Notes: generated by a model not told the origin, from the sequence alone. Numbered from the stretch's first letter, positions 41,579 through 51,034 are shown. The stretch is DNA of 64,000 bases from Rhizobium mongolense USDA 1844 (GCF_000419765.1 NZ_ATTQ01000008.1:1-64000), one strand, 5' to 3'. Made by a program: numbers and translations.

Positions 41579-43174
41579 TTAATCGACCGCGAAGACCAAG
41601 GGCTTGGCCTGGCGGATGGCCCGGTGCGCCGTCAGCTTCGCGAGAACGTCGTCGCCGATCGGGCCATCGACATAGAGGAGCGCGATCGCATCACCGCCCT
41701 GCTTGTCGCGGCCGAGCTGGAAGTTGGCGATGTTCACACCGGCTTCCCCGAGCGTCGTGCCGATGAAGCCGATCATGCCGGGAACGTCGGTATTGGCAAT
41801 GTAGACCATGTGGCTGCCGACATCGGCATCGAGGTTGATGCCCTTGATCTGGATGAAGCGCGGCTTGCCGTCGGAGAAGACGGTACCGGCGATCGAGCGC
41901 GTCATGCTCTCGGTCGTCACCGTGAGCTTGATGTAGCCGTCGAAGACGCCGGTCTTGTCGCGCTTGACCTCAGAGAGCACGATGCCCTTTTCCTTGATCA
42001 TGATCGGGGCCGAAACCATGTTGACGTCGGCAACCTGCGTACGGATCAGACCGGCAAGCAGCGCGCTCGTCAGCGCCCGGGTATTCATGTTCGCCGTGGC
42101 GCCGTCGTAGAGGATCTCGATTTCCTTGATCGGCTCGTCGGTGACCTGGCCGACGAAGGCGCCGAGAACGTCGGCGAGCCTGATGAACGGCTTCAGGATC
42201 GGCGCTTCTTCGGCCGTGATCGACGGCATGTTGATAGCGTTGGAAACGGCACCCTTGACCAGATAGTCCGCCATCTGCTCGGCAACCTGCAGGGCGACGT
42301 TTTCCTGCGCTTCCGTGGTCGACGCACCGAGATGCGGCGTGCAGACGACGTTCGGCAGACCGAAGAGCGGGCTTTCTTTGGCGGGCTCGACCTCGAAGAC
42401 GTCGAAGGCAGCACCGGCGACATGGCCGGACTTGATCGCGTCGGCAAGCGCAGCCTCATCGACGAGACCGCCGCGGGCGCAGTTGATGATGCGCACACCC
42501 GGCTTCGTCTTCGCCAGTGCTTCCTTGTTGAGGATGCCGCGCGTCTTGTCCGTCATCGGCACATGCAGCGTGATGAAGTCAGCCTTGGCAAGCAGTTCGT
42601 CGAGCTCGACCTTGACAACGCCCATTTCCTCGGCGCGCTCCTTGGAGAGGAACGGGTCGTAGGCGAGAACGTGCATCTTGAGGCCAATGGCGCGAGCACA
42701 AACGATCGAGCCAATGTTGCCGGCGCCGATGACGCCAAGCGTCTTGCCGGTGATTTCGACACCCATGAACTTCGACTTCTCCCACTTGCCGGCCTGCGTC
42801 GAGGCATCAGCCTGCGGCAGTTGGCGGGCAACGGCGAACATCAGCGCGATTGCGTGTTCGGCGGTCGTGATGGAGTTGCCGAAGGGCGTGTTCATGACGA
42901 TGATGCCGCGGCGCGAGGCAGCCGGTATATCGACATTGTCGACACCGATGCCGGCCCGCCCGATGACCTTGAGGTTGGTCGCGGCTGCAATCAGCTTTTC
43001 CGTCGCCTTTGTGGCGGAGCGGATGGCAAGACCGTCATAGTTGCCGATGATTTCGGCGAGCTTGTCCTTGTCCTTGCCGAGTTGCGGCTGGAAATCGACT
43101 TCGACGCCGCGGTCGCGGAAGATCTGGACAGCGGTTTCCGACAATTCGTCGGATACGAGAACGCGAGGTGCCAT
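41579..43174 (-). CDS. serA: D-3-phosphoglycerate dehydrogenase
   Basis: 531 residues, the long form of the enzyme: substrate and NAD-binding domains (1-310; nucleotide motif VIGAGNIGSIV, catalytic Arg-Glu-His set ending in HLGASTTEAQENVA), an intervening domain (about 320-450) and a C-terminal ACT domain (about 455-531, NTDVPGMIGFIGTTLGEAGV). It oxidises 3-phosphoglycerate, the first step of serine synthesis, and the ACT domain suggests serine feedback. It follows serC by 84 bases on the same strand. Confidence 0.96.
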   Translation of the reverse strand: MAPRVLVSDELSETAVQIFRDRGVEVDFQPQLGKDKDKLAEIIGNYDGLAIRSATKATEKLIAAATNLKVIGRAGIGVDNVDIPAASRRGIIVMNTPFGNSITTAEHAIALMFAVARQLPQADASTQAGKWEKSKFMGVEITGKTLGVIGAGNIGSIVCARAIGLKMHVLAYDPFLSKERAEEMGVVKVELDELLAKADFITLHVPMTDKTRGILNKEALAKTKPGVRIINCARGGLVDEAALADAIKSGHVAGAAFDVFEVEPAKESPLFGLPNVVCTPHLGASTTEAQENVALQVAEQMADYLVKGAVSNAINMPSITAEEAPILKPFIRLADVLGAFVGQVTDEPIKEIEILYDGATANMNTRALTSALLAGLIRTQVADVNMVSAPIMIKEKGIVLSEVKRDKTGVFDGYIKLTVTTESMTRSIAGTVFSDGKPRFIQIKGINLDADVGSHMVYIANTDVPGMIGFIGTTLGEAGVNIANFQLGRDKQGGDAIALLYVDGPIGDDVLAKLTAHRAIRQAKPLVFAVD

Positions 43175-43258
43175 TGGGGGCTTCCTTCAAAAGTGTTCAG
43201 CGATGATAAATGAGAATGCGAAGGCCCCGCTCAGCGAGCGGAGCCGGATGCGATCACG

Positions 43259-44437
43259 TCAGGCAGCAGCCTGGGAAAGCGTTGCCTTCTGCGTCTCGAA
43301 GGCCCAGGAGAGCCAGGGCATCAGCTTCTGCATGTCGGCGGTTTCGATCGTAGCGCCTGCCCAGATACGGAGGCCCGAGGGCGCGTCGCGATAATGGCCG
43401 ATGTCGTAGGCGACACCTTCCTTCTCGAGCAGCGAGACGATGCCCTTGGCAAAATTCGCCTGGCCGTCGGCGTCGAGTGCCGCAACATCCTTGTCGACGA
43501 TCTTCAGGCAGACCGACGTGTTCGACGCGGTCTCCGGCTTCACCGCCAGGTTGGCGATCCAGTCGTTGGCCGCAACGAAATCGGCGATGACCTTGGCATT
43601 CCCATCGGCGCGCGCCATCAGCGCCCTGAGGCCGCCGAGCTGCTTTGCCCAGAGAAGCGCATCGAGATAGTCCTCGACGCAGAGCATCGAAGGCGTGTTG
43701 ATCGTCTCGCCCTGAAAAATGCCTTCGGAGAGCTTGCCGCCGGAGGTCATGCGGAAGATCTTCGGCAGCGGCCAGGCCGGCGTATAGGTCAGCAGGCGCT
43801 CAACCGCGCGCGGCGAAAGGATGATGACGCCATGCGCGCCCTCGCCGCCGAGAACCTTCTGCCAGGAAAAGGTGACGACATCGAGCTTGGCGAAATCGAG
43901 GTTCTGCGCAAAAGCGGCAGACGTCGCGTCGCAGATCGTCAGTCCCTTGCGGTCGGCCGGGATGAAATCACCGTTCGGAACGCGAACGCCCGAGGTGGTA
44001 CCGTTCCAGGTGAAGACCACGTCGCGGTCGAAATCGACGGAGGAAAGGTCTGGCAGCTCGCCGTAACCGGCTTCGAGCTTGCGGACGTCCTTGAGCTTTA
44101 GTTGCTTGACGACATCGGTGACCCAGCCCGCGCCGAAGCTTTCCCAGGCGAGCATGTCGACGCCGCGCTCACCGAGCAGCGACCAGAGCGCCATTTCAAC
44201 GGCGCCGGTATCGGAAGCGGGAACGATGCCGATGCGGTAATCCGCCGGCACTTCCAGAACTTCGCGGGTAAGATCGATGGCTTGCTTCAGCTTTGCCTTG
44301 CCGACTTTCGCGCGGTGCGAACGGCCGAGAGCCGCGTCAGAAAGGGCATCGAGCGTCCAACCGGGGCGCTTCGAGCAGGGGCCAGAAGAAAAATGAGTAT
44401 TTTGCGGACGTACGTCCGGCTTTGCGGTCTTCGCCAT
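43259..44437 (-). CDS. serC: Phosphoserine aminotransferase
   Basis: 392 residues, fold-type I PLP enzyme of the long alphaproteobacterial SerC type. [13 protein letters not shown] at the N-terminus, [14 protein letters not shown], and the PLP lysine in [16 protein letters not shown]. It makes 3-phosphoserine from 3-phosphohydroxypyruvate and glutamate. First gene of a serC-serA operon, with two hairpins in the leader that may control translation. Confidence 0.96.
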   Translation of the reverse strand: MAKTAKPDVRPQNTHFSSGPCSKRPGWTLDALSDAALGRSHRAKVGKAKLKQAIDLTREVLEVPADYRIGIVPASDTGAVEMALWSLLGERGVDMLAWESFGAGWVTDVVKQLKLKDVRKLEAGYGELPDLSSVDFDRDVVFTWNGTTSGVRVPNGDFIPADRKGLTICDATSAAFAQNLDFAKLDVVTFSWQKVLGGEGAHGVIILSPRAVERLLTYTPAWPLPKIFRMTSGGKLSEGIFQGETINTPSMLCVEDYLDALLWAKQLGGLRALMARADGNAKVIADFVAANDWIANLAVKPETASNTSVCLKIVDKDVAALDADGQANFAKGIVSLLEKEGVAYDIGHYRDAPSGLRIWAGATIETADMQKLMPWLSWAFETQKATLSQAAA

Positions 44438-44439
44438 GT

Positions 44440-44480
44440 GCTATCCTTCCAGATAGATAGCTCCTCGTTGGGGAGGAGTG
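44440..44480 (-). promoter_or_regulatory. serC leader RNA element
   Basis: Minus strand, immediately before the serC start codon: CTCCTC-CCCAAC-GAGGAG (44478-44461) followed by GCTATC-TATCTGGAAG-GATAGC (44461-44440). The second hairpin holds the only good ribosome-binding site (GGAAGG) partly in its loop and stem and ends 2 bases before the ATG. This matches what I know of the serC motif of alphaproteobacteria, a predicted cis-regulatory RNA. Confidence 0.7.
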
Positions 44481-44599
44481 TCCCGCCGCCGTGGATACAG
44501 ATGACGCGCATCATAGTCAACGTGGAAGTGTCGCATCCGGAGGATTTTTTGACGCAGGCGCGATCAAGACCGCTCATCCGTACCGGGCCGACAGGGGGG

Positions 44600-44752
44600 A
44601 GAACGGCCCGAAGAAGGCTGTGCTATGGTATGTGCGATAAGATATCGGCAGTCCCGGCTTTCGACCTGAAGACCCGCGTAGGCGCACTTGATGCGCAGAC
44701 AATGGCACACCTCGAAAGCAGTCTTCCGAACGTGCTCGATCTGCATCCATGA
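44600..44752 (+). pseudogene. C-terminal remnant of a PemK/MazF-type toxin gene
   Basis: The + strand encodes CDKISAVPAFDLKTRVGALD and AQTMAHLESSLPNVLDL before a TGA at 44750-44752. This closely follows the end of the MazF/PemK family (DKITTVP..K..RVGRL, then a final amphipathic helix and L-G/D-L). The upstream 100 bases lack the N-terminal beta barrel in any frame and there is no antitoxin gene, so it is a dead fragment. Confidence 0.6.
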
Positions 44753-44754
44753 CG

Positions 44755-44779
44755 AAAAAGCCGCCCAACGGGCGGCTTT
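44755..44779 (-). terminator. Terminator of the outer-membrane protein gene
   Basis: On the minus strand GCCGCCC-GTT-GGGCGGC is followed by TTTTT, beginning about 24 bases after the stop codon of the gene at 44803. Confidence 0.9.
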
Positions 44780-44802
44780 CGATCAGTAGCTGAGACTTCG
44801 GA

Positions 44803-45639
44803 TTACTTGTAGACCGACGGCTGCAGCGGAATTTCCGGCGGCGGCTCGTAGCTTGCCTGCTGGCAACCGCCGAAGAGGTAACGGGCGCCGACGCGGGCTT
44901 CATGAACATTGAAGCCCTTGTCCCGGCCAGGCCCACCATTGCTCGCGTAACCGAACATGCTGCCGCCGTCGACATGCAGGAAGCGATAGCCGACATCCGC
45001 CTTGACGTTACAAGTGACGTCGATCGAGGCGCCGGCCATGAGCGCGTAGCTGAAGCGCCAGTTGCCGCGGCCGCCGTGGATCACTTCGTCATCGCAACCG
45101 CCACCATCATCCTGGCAGGATTCGTTACGAAGGTTTTTCCATTTGACATAGGTACCGCCGATACCGCCGCCGACATAAGGCGTGAAGACGCCGTAAGTGC
45201 CGAGGTCGACATAGGCATTCGCCATCAGCGTCCAGGCCGTGAGCGACGAGACGTCGCGAGAGGTGCAGGCCTCGAGTGGGGCACCGCACTGGCCGGTCGT
45301 TGAGCCGCGGAAATCAGCCTTGGTCAGGTAGTCGAGCGTCAGGTCGGTGCGGAAGTAATTGTTGATCTGGTAACCAACGCCGCCGCCGACCGTCCAGGAG
45401 TCGCGCAGCTCGGCGCTGTCGAAATCGACCTCATTGGCGTTGCTTCCCTGGAAGTAGCGGGCGCCGCGCATGTCGGTGAAGCCATAGCCGACATCGCCGC
45501 GCAGATACCAGCCGGTCGATTCAGCTACCGTGACTTCCGGCGGCATTTCCGGCGCGGGCTCGATAGGAGCGAGATCGGCGGCGAAAGCATTTGATGTGAC
45601 AAGCAATGCGGCAAAGATGCCGGACAAGCTTCTTTTCAT
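44803..45639 (-). CDS. Outer-membrane beta-barrel protein (Omp25/RopB-like)
   Basis: 278 residues from MKRSLSG at 45639 (GGAG 7 bases before). Signal peptide about 1-20 (ends NAFAAD). The mature chain starts with a Pro/Glu-rich stretch (PIEPAPEMPPEVTV) followed by GWYLRGDVGYGF, alternating beta strands and the terminal barrel signature (HEARVGARYLFGG). Two internal Cys-bearing loops (QCGAPLEACTSR and SCQDDGGGCDD) may form disulfides. The family contributes to envelope stability and is sometimes symbiosis-related. Terminator at 44755-44779. Confidence 0.88.
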   Translation of the reverse strand: MKRSLSGIFAALLVTSNAFAADLAPIEPAPEMPPEVTVAESTGWYLRGDVGYGFTDMRGARYFQGSNANEVDFDSAELRDSWTVGGGVGYQINNYFRTDLTLDYLTKADFRGSTTGQCGAPLEACTSRDVSSLTAWTLMANAYVDLGTYGVFTPYVGGGIGGTYVKWKNLRNESCQDDGGGCDDEVIHGGRGNWRFSYALMAGASIDVTCNVKADVGYRFLHVDGGSMFGYASNGGPGRDKGFNVHEARVGARYLFGGCQQASYEPPPEIPLQPSVYK

Positions 45640-45857
45640 GATCCACTCCAAAATCCAGTTGCATCGGCAGAGCGGACTCCCTGCCAATCTGATAGGCTTT
45701 GCATGGATAATGAATTGGAAACGTTAAAAGCTGCTTAACTGTAAAAATTAACTACGTTTTTTGCCACGCAACATGGCTGAGTAACCCGTTGAATTTAACG
45801 GAAACATGTTGGAGCCAAACAATGCTTCGATCTTCTAAAGGTAGACAAGCGATCGCG

Positions 45858-46190
45858 TCAGAGCCCTACACTGGAGAAGGTCAGCCGCGTGAAGATCGTA
45901 TAGTTCGATTCCGAGACCATCATGGCGACGAAGACAAGCACCAGAACCGGCGGCACCAGGATTGCATAGACAAATGCCAGCCGCTCCCAGGCCATGTGCA
46001 TGAAGACGGCGACGATCAGTCCTGCCTTCAGCACCATGAAGAACAGGATCAGGAACCATCGCGCATAGCCCTGGATAGCGAAATAGTCGACCAGGTACGA
46101 GAAGGTGCTGAGGACGAAGAGCAACCCCCAGACCAGGAGATAGAGCTTGACGGGGTGTTGTTGTCCGGAATGCGTTTGCGCATGTGCCAT
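45858..46190 (-). CDS. Cytochrome c oxidase subunit IV (CyoD/CtaF-like)
   Basis: 110 residues from MAHAQTHSG at 46190, with three transmembrane helices and the short family signature FMVLKAGLIVAVFMHMAWE. Subunit IV of caa3/bo-type oxidases assists assembly of the copper site and is not catalytic. Last gene of the oxidase operon, 8 bases after the second subunit III gene. Confidence 0.85.
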   Translation of the reverse strand: MAHAQTHSGQQHPVKLYLLVWGLLFVLSTFSYLVDYFAIQGYARWFLILFFMVLKAGLIVAVFMHMAWERLAFVYAILVPPVLVLVFVAMMVSESNYTIFTRLTFSSVGL

Positions 46191-46198
46191 GGCAGTCC

Positions 46199-46921
46199 TC
46201 ACCACAAATAGAAGAATGCGAAAATGAACACCCAGACGAGATCGACGAAGTGCCAGTAGAGACCCATGATCTCGACGATCTCGTAATCACCCTTGCGGCT
46301 GGTAAAAAAGCCCCGCCGCTCCGTGTCGAAATCACCGCGCCAGACCTTGCGGGCGACGATGAGAAGGAAGATCACGCCGAAAGTGACATGGGTGCCGTGG
46401 AATCCAGTGATCATGAAGAACGACGAACCAAATTGCGCCGCACCCCAGGGATTTTCCCAGGGCCGTACGCCTTCCGAGATCAGTTTCGTCCATTCGAACG
46501 CCTGCATGCCGACGAATGTGGCGCCGAGAACCGCTGTCAACAGCATCAGGGCGGCCGTCCGGCCGCGTTCGCGGCGATATCCAAAATTGACAGCCATCGC
46601 CATCGTGCCGGAACTGCTGATGAGGACGAAGGTCATGATGGCGATGAGGATCAGCGGCAATTCATGCCCGCCGATATGAAGTGCGAAAACCTGGCTGGGA
46701 TTCGGCCACTCGACAGGCGTAGACATGCGCGCAGTCATATAGGCCAGCAGAAAGCAGCCGAAGACGAAGGTGTCGCTGAGAAGGAAGATCCACATCATGG
46801 CCTTCCCCCACGAGACGTTCTTGAACGCCCGCTGGTCGGAAGAGAGATCGGCCGCGATCCCGCGCAGGCCTTCGGGCCGCTGGAGTGTTCCGCCGGTTTC
46901 CGCTTGCGTATATTCAGCCAT
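46199..46921 (-). CDS. Heme-copper oxidase subunit III (first paralogue by position: distal)
   Basis: 240 residues, seven predicted transmembrane helices. Family landmarks are KAMMWIFLLSDTFVFGCFL, HVTFGVIFLLIV, and YWHFVDLVWVFIFAFFYLW at the C-terminus, where the His and Trp residues are typical. It starts 10 bases after the stop of another subunit III gene (46932-47639), so the operon carries two. Subunit III stabilises the catalytic core and delivers protons to the D channel. Confidence 0.92.
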   Translation of the reverse strand: MAEYTQAETGGTLQRPEGLRGIAADLSSDQRAFKNVSWGKAMMWIFLLSDTFVFGCFLLAYMTARMSTPVEWPNPSQVFALHIGGHELPLILIAIMTFVLISSSGTMAMAVNFGYRRERGRTAALMLLTAVLGATFVGMQAFEWTKLISEGVRPWENPWGAAQFGSSFFMITGFHGTHVTFGVIFLLIVARKVWRGDFDTERRGFFTSRKGDYEIVEIMGLYWHFVDLVWVFIFAFFYLW

Positions 46922-46931
46922 CCTTCATCCC

Positions 46932-47639
46932 TCACGAAATCAGCTGGCGGCACAGATCGACGAAATCATTCGCCCAGCCGGCAAAGAGTGCGAAGAGAAC
47001 CACCCAGACGAAAAGCATGAAATGCCAGTAAACGGCGCAGAGCTCGAGGCTGAGGTGGAGCCTGCGGGCAGGAAAGCGATCGTCGAATGCCCTGCCCGTC
47101 GTGCGGCCGAGCACCGCCAGACCGCCCAGAATGTGCAGGCCGTGCAGGCCGGTCAGCATATAGAAGAAGCTGTTGGCCGGATTGTCGGCAAGCACGTAAC
47201 CGGCCGCCGCAAGCTCCCGCCACGCCATCACCTGTCCGGCGAGAAAGAGAAATGCCGTCGCCAACCCCAAAAGGAGCGCAATCCGCATGATGTCGCTGCG
47301 ACCGCGGCGTGCCTCGACCTTGGCCCATTCGAGCGCGGCGCTGCTGAGCGCAAGCGCGGCGGTGTTGACCCAGAGCAGCCGGGGAATGGGCGTCGCCCAC
47401 CAGTCGGCTGCCGCCATGCGCATGAAGTAGGCGCTAATCAGAAGCGCGAAGAGCGCACCAATTACGGCGAGGAAAATGCCAAGCCCGACCCTGGCGGGCG
47501 CGATCGGCAACCGCTTTTCGCCGGCCGACTCCGTCATCAGTCCCACCTCCAGCCACGGCTTGGATGTCAGCCGGTGCTGGGTCATCCACCAGAGGACGAT
47601 GACGGCGATGACCGCCAGGAAGATCATCATGACGCTCAT
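46932..47639 (-). CDS. Heme-copper oxidase subunit III-like protein (second paralogue)
   Basis: 235 residues; seven helices in total, the first separated from the rest by a soluble linker (residues 22-48). The last helices carry FYMLTGLHGLHILGGL and CAVYWHFMLFVWVVLFALFAGW, clearly subunit III-like. It is shorter in conserved loops than the neighbour at 46199. It overlaps the subunit I gene by 4 bases. It may replace the canonical subunit III in some complexes or form a heterodimer; neither is established. Confidence 0.85.
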   Translation of the reverse strand: MSVMMIFLAVIAVIVLWWMTQHRLTSKPWLEVGLMTESAGEKRLPIAPARVGLGIFLAVIGALFALLISAYFMRMAAADWWATPIPRLLWVNTAALALSSAALEWAKVEARRGRSDIMRIALLLGLATAFLFLAGQVMAWRELAAAGYVLADNPANSFFYMLTGLHGLHILGGLAVLGRTTGRAFDDRFPARRLHLSLELCAVYWHFMLFVWVVLFALFAGWANDFVDLCRQLIS

Positions 47640-49414
47640 GAGGCTGCTCCCGCCGCGGTCCGGGCGGTGCCCGGATCATTCTGCGCAAGGAAGTCCTGGC
47701 TATTGCCCGGCACGCTATAATCATACGCCCAACGGTAGACCACCGGCAGTTCCTTGCCCCAGTTGCCATGCACCGGCGGGGTCTGCGGCGTCTGCCATTC
47801 CAGCGTTGTCGCACGCCACGGATTGCCGCCGGCTTCCCGGCCCCTGAAAAGGCTCGAGACCAGATTGAACAGGAAGACGATCTGCGCTGCCCCGACAATC
47901 AGCGCGGCAGCGGTGATGAAAACGTTCAGCGTATTGGCGGACGGCGGAACGAAAGCCGTCTCGCCCATCTCGTAATAGCGGCGCGGCACGCCCACCAGGC
48001 CGAGATAGTGCATGGGAAAGAAGATCGCATAGGTGCCGATGAACGTGGTCCAGAAATGGATGTGCCCCAGCGTCTCGTCCAGCATGCGTCCGGTCACCTT
48101 CGGATACCAATGATAGATGGCACCGAAAATGACCAGGATCGGTGCCACGCCCATCACCATGTGGAAATGCGCCACGACGAACATCGTATCGGACAGCGGC
48201 ACGTCGACGACCACATTGCCGAGGAACAGTCCTGTCAGGCCGCCATTGACGAAAGTCAGAATGAAGGCGAGCGCAAAAAGCATCGGCAGCGTCAGGTGGA
48301 TATCGCCGCGCCAGAGCGTCAGCACCCAGTTATAGACCTTGATGGCGGTCGGCACGGCAATGATGAGCGTCGTGACGGCAAAGAAGAAGCCGAAATTCGG
48401 GTTCATGCCGCTGACATACATGTGATGCGCCCAGACGATGAAGCTGAGCGCCCCGATGATCAGGATCGCCCAGACCATCATGCGGTAGCCGAAGATATTC
48501 TTTCGCGCATGCGTGCTAATGAGATCGGAGACGATCCCGAAGGCGGGAAGCGCCACGATATAGACCTCGGGATGACCGAAGAACCAGAAGAGATGCTGGA
48601 AAAGGATGGGACTGCCGCCACCCTGCTGCAGCTGCGTGCCCATCTCCACGATGGCAGGCATGAAGAAGCTCGTCCCGAGGAGCCGGTCGAACAGCATCAT
48701 CACGGCGGCAACGAAAAGTGCGGGAAAGGCAAGAAGCGCCATGACCGTCGCGGTGAAAATTCCCCAGACCGTCAGCGGCATGCGCATCAGCGTCATGCCG
48801 CGCGCGCGTCCCTGGAGCACGGTCACGACGTAATTCAGGCCGCCCATCGTGAAGCCGATGATGAACAGGATCAGCGACGACAGCATGAGAATGATGCCCC
48901 AATCTTGTCCGCCCGGCGTTCCCGAAAGAATGGCTTGCGGCGGATAGAGCGTCCAGCCGGCGCCGGTTGGTCCGCCAGGCGCGAAAAATCCGGCGACGAG
49001 CACCAGCACGGCGAGCAGATAAATCCAGTAACTCAGCATGTTGGCATAGGGAAACACCATGTCCCTGGCGCCGAGCATCAGGGGAATGAGGTAGTTGCCG
49101 AAACCGCCGAGAAACAGTGCGGTGAGAAGATAGATCACCATGATCATGCCATGCATGGTGATGAACTGATAATAGTGCTCCGCGTCGATGAAAGCGAAGT
49201 AACCGGGAAAGGCAAGCTGCAGGCGCATCAACCAGGACAGGACGAGCGCCACGAAACCGATCGCCATCGCCGTCATTGAGTATTGGACGGCAATAATCTT
49301 CGCATCCTGGCTGAAGACATATTTCGTCCACCAGCTCTTCGGATGGTAAAGTTCCACATCTTCGACTTCTGCAGGCGGGATGACCTCCCCGGCGCCCGAT
49401 CGAATATCGACCAT
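47636..49414 (-). CDS. ctaD: Cytochrome c oxidase subunit I
   Basis: 592 residues with twelve core transmembrane helices plus a C-terminal extension. Heme and copper ligands lie in the expected segments: HGMIMVIYLL (helix II), FFGHPEVYIVALPAFG with the cross-linked Tyr and the D-channel Glu (helix VI), AHHMYVSGM (helix VII) and VAHFHMVMG (helix X). This is an A-type oxidase catalytic subunit reducing oxygen to water. It is preceded by subunit II (32 bases) and overlaps the next gene by 4 bases. Confidence 0.96.
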   Translation of the reverse strand: MVDIRSGAGEVIPPAEVEDVELYHPKSWWTKYVFSQDAKIIAVQYSMTAMAIGFVALVLSWLMRLQLAFPGYFAFIDAEHYYQFITMHGMIMVIYLLTALFLGGFGNYLIPLMLGARDMVFPYANMLSYWIYLLAVLVLVAGFFAPGGPTGAGWTLYPPQAILSGTPGGQDWGIILMLSSLILFIIGFTMGGLNYVVTVLQGRARGMTLMRMPLTVWGIFTATVMALLAFPALFVAAVMMLFDRLLGTSFFMPAIVEMGTQLQQGGGSPILFQHLFWFFGHPEVYIVALPAFGIVSDLISTHARKNIFGYRMMVWAILIIGALSFIVWAHHMYVSGMNPNFGFFFAVTTLIIAVPTAIKVYNWVLTLWRGDIHLTLPMLFALAFILTFVNGGLTGLFLGNVVVDVPLSDTMFVVAHFHMVMGVAPILVIFGAIYHWYPKVTGRMLDETLGHIHFWTTFIGTYAIFFPMHYLGLVGVPRRYYEMGETAFVPPSANTLNVFITAAALIVGAAQIVFLFNLVSSLFRGREAGGNPWRATTLEWQTPQTPPVHGNWGKELPVVYRWAYDYSVPGNSQDFLAQNDPGTARTAAGAAS

Positions 49415-49446
49415 GATATGTCCGTCCTCCCTGTTCCTCCGATAGG

Positions 49447-50271
49447 CTACTTCGCCTGTTCTGCCGGCTGCGCTTCCCCCGATGCCAGCATTTGGGTGAA
49501 TGTCGTCTGCTCCGCCAGCCAGGCCTGGTAGGCGACCTCCTCATCGATCATGACCGTTCCGCGCATTTGCGGATGCCCGACGCCGCACAGCTCGGCGCAA
49601 AGGATTTCGAACGTTCCGGTGCGCGTCGGCGTAAACCAGAAATAGGTCACCATGCCGGGAATCATATCCATCTTTGCGCGGAACTCAGGCACATAAAAAT
49701 CATGAAGGACGTCGATCGAACGAAGCAGGACCTTGACCGGTTTGCCAATCGGCAGGTGCAATTCACCTCCCTCGACGATCACGTCATCGAGCCCTGCGGT
49801 GTCGTTCTTGTTCAGGCCAAGGGGATTTTCCGGATTGACCTCACGGGTATCGGATTTTCCCAGCCGTCCGTCTGCGCCCGGCATCCGGAAACTCCACTGC
49901 CACTGCTGAGCGACGACCTCGATCTGGTGCGCGTCGGCGGGCACGGTGATGAACTGGTTCCACACAACGAGCCCGGGCGCGAGCATCGCGGCAACCCCGA
50001 CGGAGGTTACCACCGCAAGCCATATCTCCAGCCGCCTGTTTTCCGGCTCATAGGCGGCCTGGTTGCCGGGTTTGTGCCGGAACCGGAACACGCAATAGGC
50101 CATGAAAGAACCCACCGCCACGAACACCAGACCGGTGATCGCAAAGGTGATCAGCAGGGTGGTGTCGATGTAGCTCCAGTTGGAGGCGATCGGCGTCCAC
50201 CACCACGGGCTCAGCAAATGGAACACGACGGATCCCACGACCAGCAGAACCAGAACCAGCACGATAGCCAT
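49447..50271 (-). CDS. ctaC: Cytochrome c oxidase subunit II
   Basis: 274 residues from MAIVLVLVLL at 50271 (AGGA before). Two N-terminal transmembrane helices (about 1-20, 30-60 and a third hydrophobic stretch near 75-95) and a periplasmic cupredoxin domain with the CuA set CAELCGVGHPQM (about 222-233). No fused cytochrome c domain; a separate cytochrome c gene lies just upstream, which may serve that purpose. It receives electrons and passes them to subunit I. Confidence 0.94.
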   Translation of the reverse strand: MAIVLVLVLLVVGSVVFHLLSPWWWTPIASNWSYIDTTLLITFAITGLVFVAVGSFMAYCVFRFRHKPGNQAAYEPENRRLEIWLAVVTSVGVAAMLAPGLVVWNQFITVPADAHQIEVVAQQWQWSFRMPGADGRLGKSDTREVNPENPLGLNKNDTAGLDDVIVEGGELHLPIGKPVKVLLRSIDVLHDFYVPEFRAKMDMIPGMVTYFWFTPTRTGTFEILCAELCGVGHPQMRGTVMIDEEVAYQAWLAEQTTFTQMLASGEAQPAEQAK

Positions 50272-50416
50272 TTCCTGCTCCTTGAACCGTGACTTGCCAC
50301 ACGGCGAAATCCGCAATCCGTCGGTGTATTGTTAGCATTATCTCACGAACAAGTCGTGTGGACAATGACAACGGCGAAAGCGGCGCTGCGGTGACCGTCA
50401 GGCATTCGCATTACAT

Positions 50417-50803
50417 CTATTGGGAAAACTGCTTGAGATAAGCGATGAGATTGTTGATCTCGCTGTCGTCCTTCAGCCCGGCAAACGCCATCTTCGTTCC
50501 CTTTATCTTTCCCTTGGGATCGTGGAGATAGTCGCGCAGAGTTGCCTCGTCCCAAACGAGCCCGCCCTCGCCTGCTTTCTTCATTGCCGGAGAATAGCTG
50601 AAATTCGGATGTGTCGCCGCCTTCCTGCCAAGGATCCGGTTCAGCGACGGGCCGACCTTGTTCTTGTCGGTATCGGCCACATGACATATGGCGCATTTTT
50701 TGAAAACAGTAGCGCCCGCCGTGGCATCGCCCTCCTGGGCATTCACGCCAAAAGCAGGAAGCATGGAAACACATAAGCCGGCTAAAAGAACGCGATACTG
50801 CAT
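50417..50803 (-). CDS. Class I cytochrome c, probable electron donor of the oxidase
   Basis: 128 residues with a signal peptide (1-22, ends VNAQ). Heme attachment motif C37-A-I-C40-H41; axial Met in GTKMAFAG (about 105). The spacing and the KVGPSLNRILGRKA loop are those of cytochrome c2/c550. It is the first gene of the oxidase operon, 145 bases ahead of subunit II, and should deliver electrons in the periplasm. Confidence 0.93.
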   Translation of the reverse strand: MQYRVLLAGLCVSMLPAFGVNAQEGDATAGATVFKKCAICHVADTDKNKVGPSLNRILGRKAATHPNFSYSPAMKKAGEGGLVWDEATLRDYLHDPKGKIKGTKMAFAGLKDDSEINNLIAYLKQFSQ

Positions 50804-50986
50804 GACAACCCAATCCTCCCAGGTTGCCTGAAACGACGGCCCGGCGCCATCTTTCTATCGCAATATGGCTTGCCGTGTTGTCGCCGCTGCAGGCGGGTGA
50901 CACTTGTGCGATCAAGAAAAAGCTATGCCTCCACGCCGATAAGTCAATTCATCCAATAAGATTGTACTGAAGCATGACGCGGGCAT

Positions 50987-51014
50987 GGAAAAGCCGGCGC
51001 ATTGGCGCCGGCTT
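50987..51014 (-). terminator. Terminator of glmM
   Basis: Perfect 10-bp stem AAGCCGGCGC/GCGCCGGCTT with a 4-base loop, followed on the minus strand by TTCC. It starts 20 bases after the glmM stop codon. Confidence 0.8.
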
Positions 51015-51034
51015 GATCGATCAACAAGGCAGAA

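Noticed and set aside
41624..43213. 529-codon + strand frame opposite serA
   Set aside because: Antisense shadow; serA is complete with all catalytic motifs on the minus strand.
47768..49279. Very long open frame on the + strand opposite cytochrome oxidase subunit I
   Set aside because: Highly charged His/Arg/Asp/Glu composition is the normal antisense shadow of a GC-rich membrane protein gene.
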